The notes under the pieces were generated by a model that was not told where the DNA came from, did no database searches, and was given only the letters and a program-made list of their open reading frames with translations. A stretch of DNA of 14,296 nucleotides from Chloroflexota bacterium (GTDB lineage: Bacteria; Chloroflexota; Anaerolineae; UBA4142), in assembly GCA_023380675.1 (NCBI GenBank), contig JAMCRS010000179.1, forward strand, positions 1-14,296, in the 5' to 3' direction. A program made the translations under genes and the position numbers. This document shows, one piece after another, positions 12,177-14,296 of the stretch (within the stretch, counting starts at the first letter, position 1; each line of letters starts with the position of its first letter).

Positions 12177-13219
12177 CCGCCGTCATCGTCGAGCACGTCT
12201 CGGCCGAGCTAGGCAAATTCGCGCTCCGAGACATTTCGTTCGCGCTCGAGCAGGATGAGACGTTCGTCATCCTCGGCCCCAGCGGTGCCGGCAAGTCCGT
12301 CCTACTGGAGACGATCGCCGGCTTTAACCGGACCGACGCGGGCCGAATCGCGATCGACGGGCGCGACGTGACCGCGGCGCCCCCGGAGGCGCGCCGCGTC
12401 GGTTTGATGTTCCAGGACTATGCGCTCTTTCCTCACCTCACCGTCGCCCAGAACGTGGGGTTCGCCTGCGGCGACGACCGGACGCGCGTGCGTGAGCTGC
12501 TCGCCCGTCTCGGCCTAGAGCGGCTCGCCGAGCGCAAACCGCAGAATCTGAGCGGAGGCGAAAAACAGCGCGTGGCGCTCGCACGCGCGCTGGCGATGAA
12601 CCCCGCACTGTTCCTGTTCGACGAGCCGCTTTCCGCTTTGGACGCGCGTGCCCGCGACACCCTGCGCGAAGAGCTGAAAACCCTCCTGCGCCAGTTGGCC
12701 ATCCCCGCGGTCTACGTGACGCATGACCAGACCGAAGCCCTGGTGCTGGCAGACAAGATCGGCGTGCTGCGCGACGGGGCTTTGCTGCAGGTGGGCACGC
12801 CGGCAGAGGTCTTTAACACGCCGGCGGACGAGTTCGTCGCGAATTTCGTCGGCGTCGAGACGGTCCTCGAAGGGCGCGTGGTTTCCGCATCCGACGGCGA
12901 CGTCCGGATCGCACTCGGCGAGCGCGAGATTCATGCCGTCGGCGAACATCTCTCGCCGCGAGTCCTGGTGTGCATTCGACCCGAAGACGTCGCGCTGGCT
13001 CGCGCCGTGCACGCCGACTCGAGCGTCAAGAACCAGTTCGACGCCCGCGTGACCGCGATCGCTTCCTTGGGCCCGCTGTTCAAGATCACGCTCGATTGCG
13101 GGTTCCCCCTCGTGGCCTATGTCACCAAGCAATCCTATCTCGACCTCGGCCTCGCTCCCGGCGTTCGCGTGGTCGCCGGCGTCAAGGCGACCGCGATCCA
13201 TTTGATCCCCAAAGGCTGA
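12173..13219 (+). CDS. wtpC: Tungstate/molybdate ABC transporter ATP-binding protein (WtpC/ModC type)
   Basis: Cytoplasmic ATPase of 348 residues that powers WtpB. Walker A is GPSGAGKS (35-42), the Q-loop is FQDYALFPH (80-88), the signature is LSGGEKQR (126-133), Walker B is LFLFDE (146-151), the D-loop follows at SALD (154-157), and the switch histidine is H184 (VTHDQTEA). The C-terminal region from about residue 235, with a CIRPEDVALA strand and a FKITLDCGFPLVAYVT segment, fits an oxyanion-sensing TOBE regulatory domain, which in relatives lets bound molybdate or tungstate shut off transport. The GTG start at 12173 overlaps the wtpB stop (GTGA), with a G-rich run (GGGGGGAC) just upstream. 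The frame stays open further 5' but that part lies within wtpB. End of the operon. Confidence 0.93.
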   Translation: MTAVIVEHVSAELGKFALRDISFALEQDETFVILGPSGAGKSVLLETIAGFNRTDAGRIAIDGRDVTAAPPEARRVGLMFQDYALFPHLTVAQNVGFACGDDRTRVRELLARLGLERLAERKPQNLSGGEKQRVALARALAMNPALFLFDEPLSALDARARDTLREELKTLLRQLAIPAVYVTHDQTEALVLADKIGVLRDGALLQVGTPAEVFNTPADEFVANFVGVETVLEGRVVSASDGDVRIALGEREIHAVGEHLSPRVLVCIRPEDVALARAVHADSSVKNQFDARVTAIASLGPLFKITLDCGFPLVAYVTKQSYLDLGLAPGVRVVAGVKATAIHLIPKG

Positions 13220-13255
13220 CGCGCTGTTTCTCCCCACTCTCATCCCCACCGGGTC

Positions 13256-13283
13256 TTGACGGCGATGCTCCGCCGAATATAAT
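13256..13283 (+). promoter_or_regulatory. Sigma70-type promoter of the MFS exporter gene
   Basis: TTGACG at 13256-13261, a 16-bp spacer and TATAAT at 13278-13283. Transcription should begin near 13290, leaving about 133 nt of leader. The exporter is therefore probably not part of the wtp operon. Confidence 0.7.
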
Positions 13284-13312
13284 CAACCAACATTTGCAAG
13301 GCACTATGTCGT

Positions 13313-13358
13313 GTGACCTCGCTTTGGCCGCGGCCAACCGCCGCGCAAGGCAGAGGTC
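13313..13358 (+). promoter_or_regulatory. Palindrome nested in a stem within the exporter leader
   Basis: TTGGCCGCGGCCAA (13324-13337) is a perfect 14-bp palindrome, enclosed by GACCTC (13315-13320) and GAGGTC (13353-13358). GTGACC (13313-13318) could alternatively pair with GGTCAC further on. It may be an operator or a regulatory RNA fold. Confidence 0.4.
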
Positions 13359-13422
13359 GAGCGACGGTCACGCGTTGAGAACCAAACGGCTCTTTCACGC
13401 TAATCGCATGGGCTGAATCATA

Positions 13423-14296
13423 ATGAATGACGAATCCGCTCCAACCCGCGCAGACCCTCATCTCGGGCGCTGGGTGCTCGCCTCGACCATCCTCGCGTCC
13501 AGTATGGCCTTTATCGACGGATCGGCGTTGAACGTCGCGCTGCCGGCCGTACAGGCAGCGCTGAATGCCAGCGGCGCGCTCTTGTTGTGGGTTGTCAACG
13601 CGTACCTCCTGATGCTCGCCGCGCTCATCCTGGTGGGCGGCTCGTTCGGCGACGAGCTCGGCCGCAAACGCGTGTTCATGCTCGGCATCACGCTTTTCAT
13701 GTTCGCATCCCTGCTGTGCGGTCTCGCTCCGAGCATCGAATTCCTCATTGCCGCGCGCGTCCTCGAAGGGATCGGCGGAGCGCTCATGATCCCGGGAAGC
13801 CTCGCCATTATCAGCTCGTTCTTTCCGGCCGGCGAACGCGGCCAGGCCATCGGGACCTGGTCGGCGGTGACGACCATCGTGACCCTCGCCGGGCCGGTCT
13901 TGGGCGGGTTCCTGGCTAACGCGGGGTTGTGGCGCGGCGTCTTTTTGATCAATTTGCCGGTGGGACTAACCGCGCTCGCCGTACTCTATTCCAAGGTGCC
14001 CGAAAGCCGCGGCGACCAAGCCGGCGGCAAGATCGACTGGCTCGGCGCGCTGCTCGCGGTGGTCGGCCTCGCCGGACTGACGTACGGTTTCCTCTCGGCG
14101 CCGGATTTTGGATTCCAATCGCCGAGCGTATTCGCCTCGCTCGCTGGAGGACTTGCAGCGCTCATTGCTTTCGTGATCGTCGAGTCGCGCAGCACACACC
14201 CCATGATGCCGCTGGGCTTGTTTCGATCGCATACCTTCAGCGGAACGAATCTTTTGACCCTCTTTCTCTACGGCGCAAGAAACGTAAGAATCCGAG
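13423..14296 (+). CDS. MFS exporter, DHA2 (EmrB/QacA) type, 3' end outside window
   Basis: Inner-membrane proton-coupled drug or metabolite exporter. The first 291 residues are seen, covering about half of a 14-helix protein. Motifs are MAFIDGSALNVALPAVQ in helix 1, GGSFGDELGRKRVF (MFS motif A) after helix 2, RVLEGIGGALMIPG, and the antiporter motif C region LAGPVLGGFL. The start ATG at 13423 gives a short polar N-terminus; no good ribosome binding site precedes it. A helper role in metal homeostasis has no support from sequence. The last five residues before the edge (RNVRI) break the hydrophobic pattern expected after LLTLFLYGA. Confidence 0.9.
   Translation, partial: MNDESAPTRADPHLGRWVLASTILASSMAFIDGSALNVALPAVQAALNASGALLLWVVNAYLLMLAALILVGGSFGDELGRKRVFMLGITLFMFASLLCGLAPSIEFLIAARVLEGIGGALMIPGSLAIISSFFPAGERGQAIGTWSAVTTIVTLAGPVLGGFLANAGLWRGVFLINLPVGLTALAVLYSKVPESRGDQAGGKIDWLGALLAVVGLAGLTYGFLSAPDFGFQSPSVFASLAGGLAALIAFVIVESRSTHPMMPLGLFRSHTFSGTNLLTLFLYGARNVRIR

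Noticed and set aside
1..14296. tRNA, rRNA or CRISPR arrays
   Set aside because: No cloverleaf-like sequence, rRNA segment or regularly spaced repeats were seen on either strand by eye.

Overview
The window reads as a compact tungsten (or molybdenum) handling locus in a high-GC bacterium. All genes are short-spaced and bacterial in layout, several have near-consensus sigma70-type promoters (TTGACN / TATAAT), and the substrate-binding lipoprotein has a Pro/Thr-rich linker of the kind common in Chloroflexota. Assignment to Chloroflexota is a weak inference; nothing here fixes the taxon.

Layout. Left edge, minus strand: the 5' part of an efflux adaptor gene (HlyD/MacA type) with an apparent one-base frameshift just after its membrane anchor (1-1016). 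Then a TiaS-like GLDDTD protein on the minus strand (1446-2144), divergent from a small unrecognised 90-residue gene on the plus strand (2339-2611) that has its own promoter with a 12-bp palindrome in the spacer. Convergent with it is a molybdenum-storage-protein homologue (2689-3519, minus) with a near-perfect promoter. Directly upstream of that promoter lies a 128-bp MITE-like element with 15-bp perfect terminal inverted repeats and a 9-bp target duplication (3605-3750).

Core, minus strand, transcribed from 8.76 kb down to 3.95 kb: aldehyde:ferredoxin oxidoreductase (aor), a radical SAM/SPASM maturase with an AbrB-like N-terminus, a canonical MoaD ending in GGG, a second MoaD-like protein without a di-glycine tail, and MoaA. 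The aor gene has a ~180-nt leader, a palindrome beside its ribosome binding site, and two hairpins separating it from the maturase gene.

Core, plus strand, divergent from aor: a PadR-type regulator fused to a periplasmic-binding-protein-like (PBP_like) domain, then wtpA-wtpB-wtpC, a tungstate/molybdate ABC importer with overlapping reading frames. A separate promoter then drives a DHA2-type MFS exporter that runs off the right edge.

Together the genes give sensing (PadR-PBP), import (WtpABC), storage (MoSto homologue), pterin cofactor synthesis (MoaA, MoaD), enzyme maturation (radical SAM, second MoaD-like protein) and the metal enzyme itself (AOR). The choice of tungsten over molybdenum rests on family knowledge of AOR and Wtp and is not shown by the sequence. 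Genes for later cofactor steps (moaC, moaE, mogA, moeA) are not in the window.
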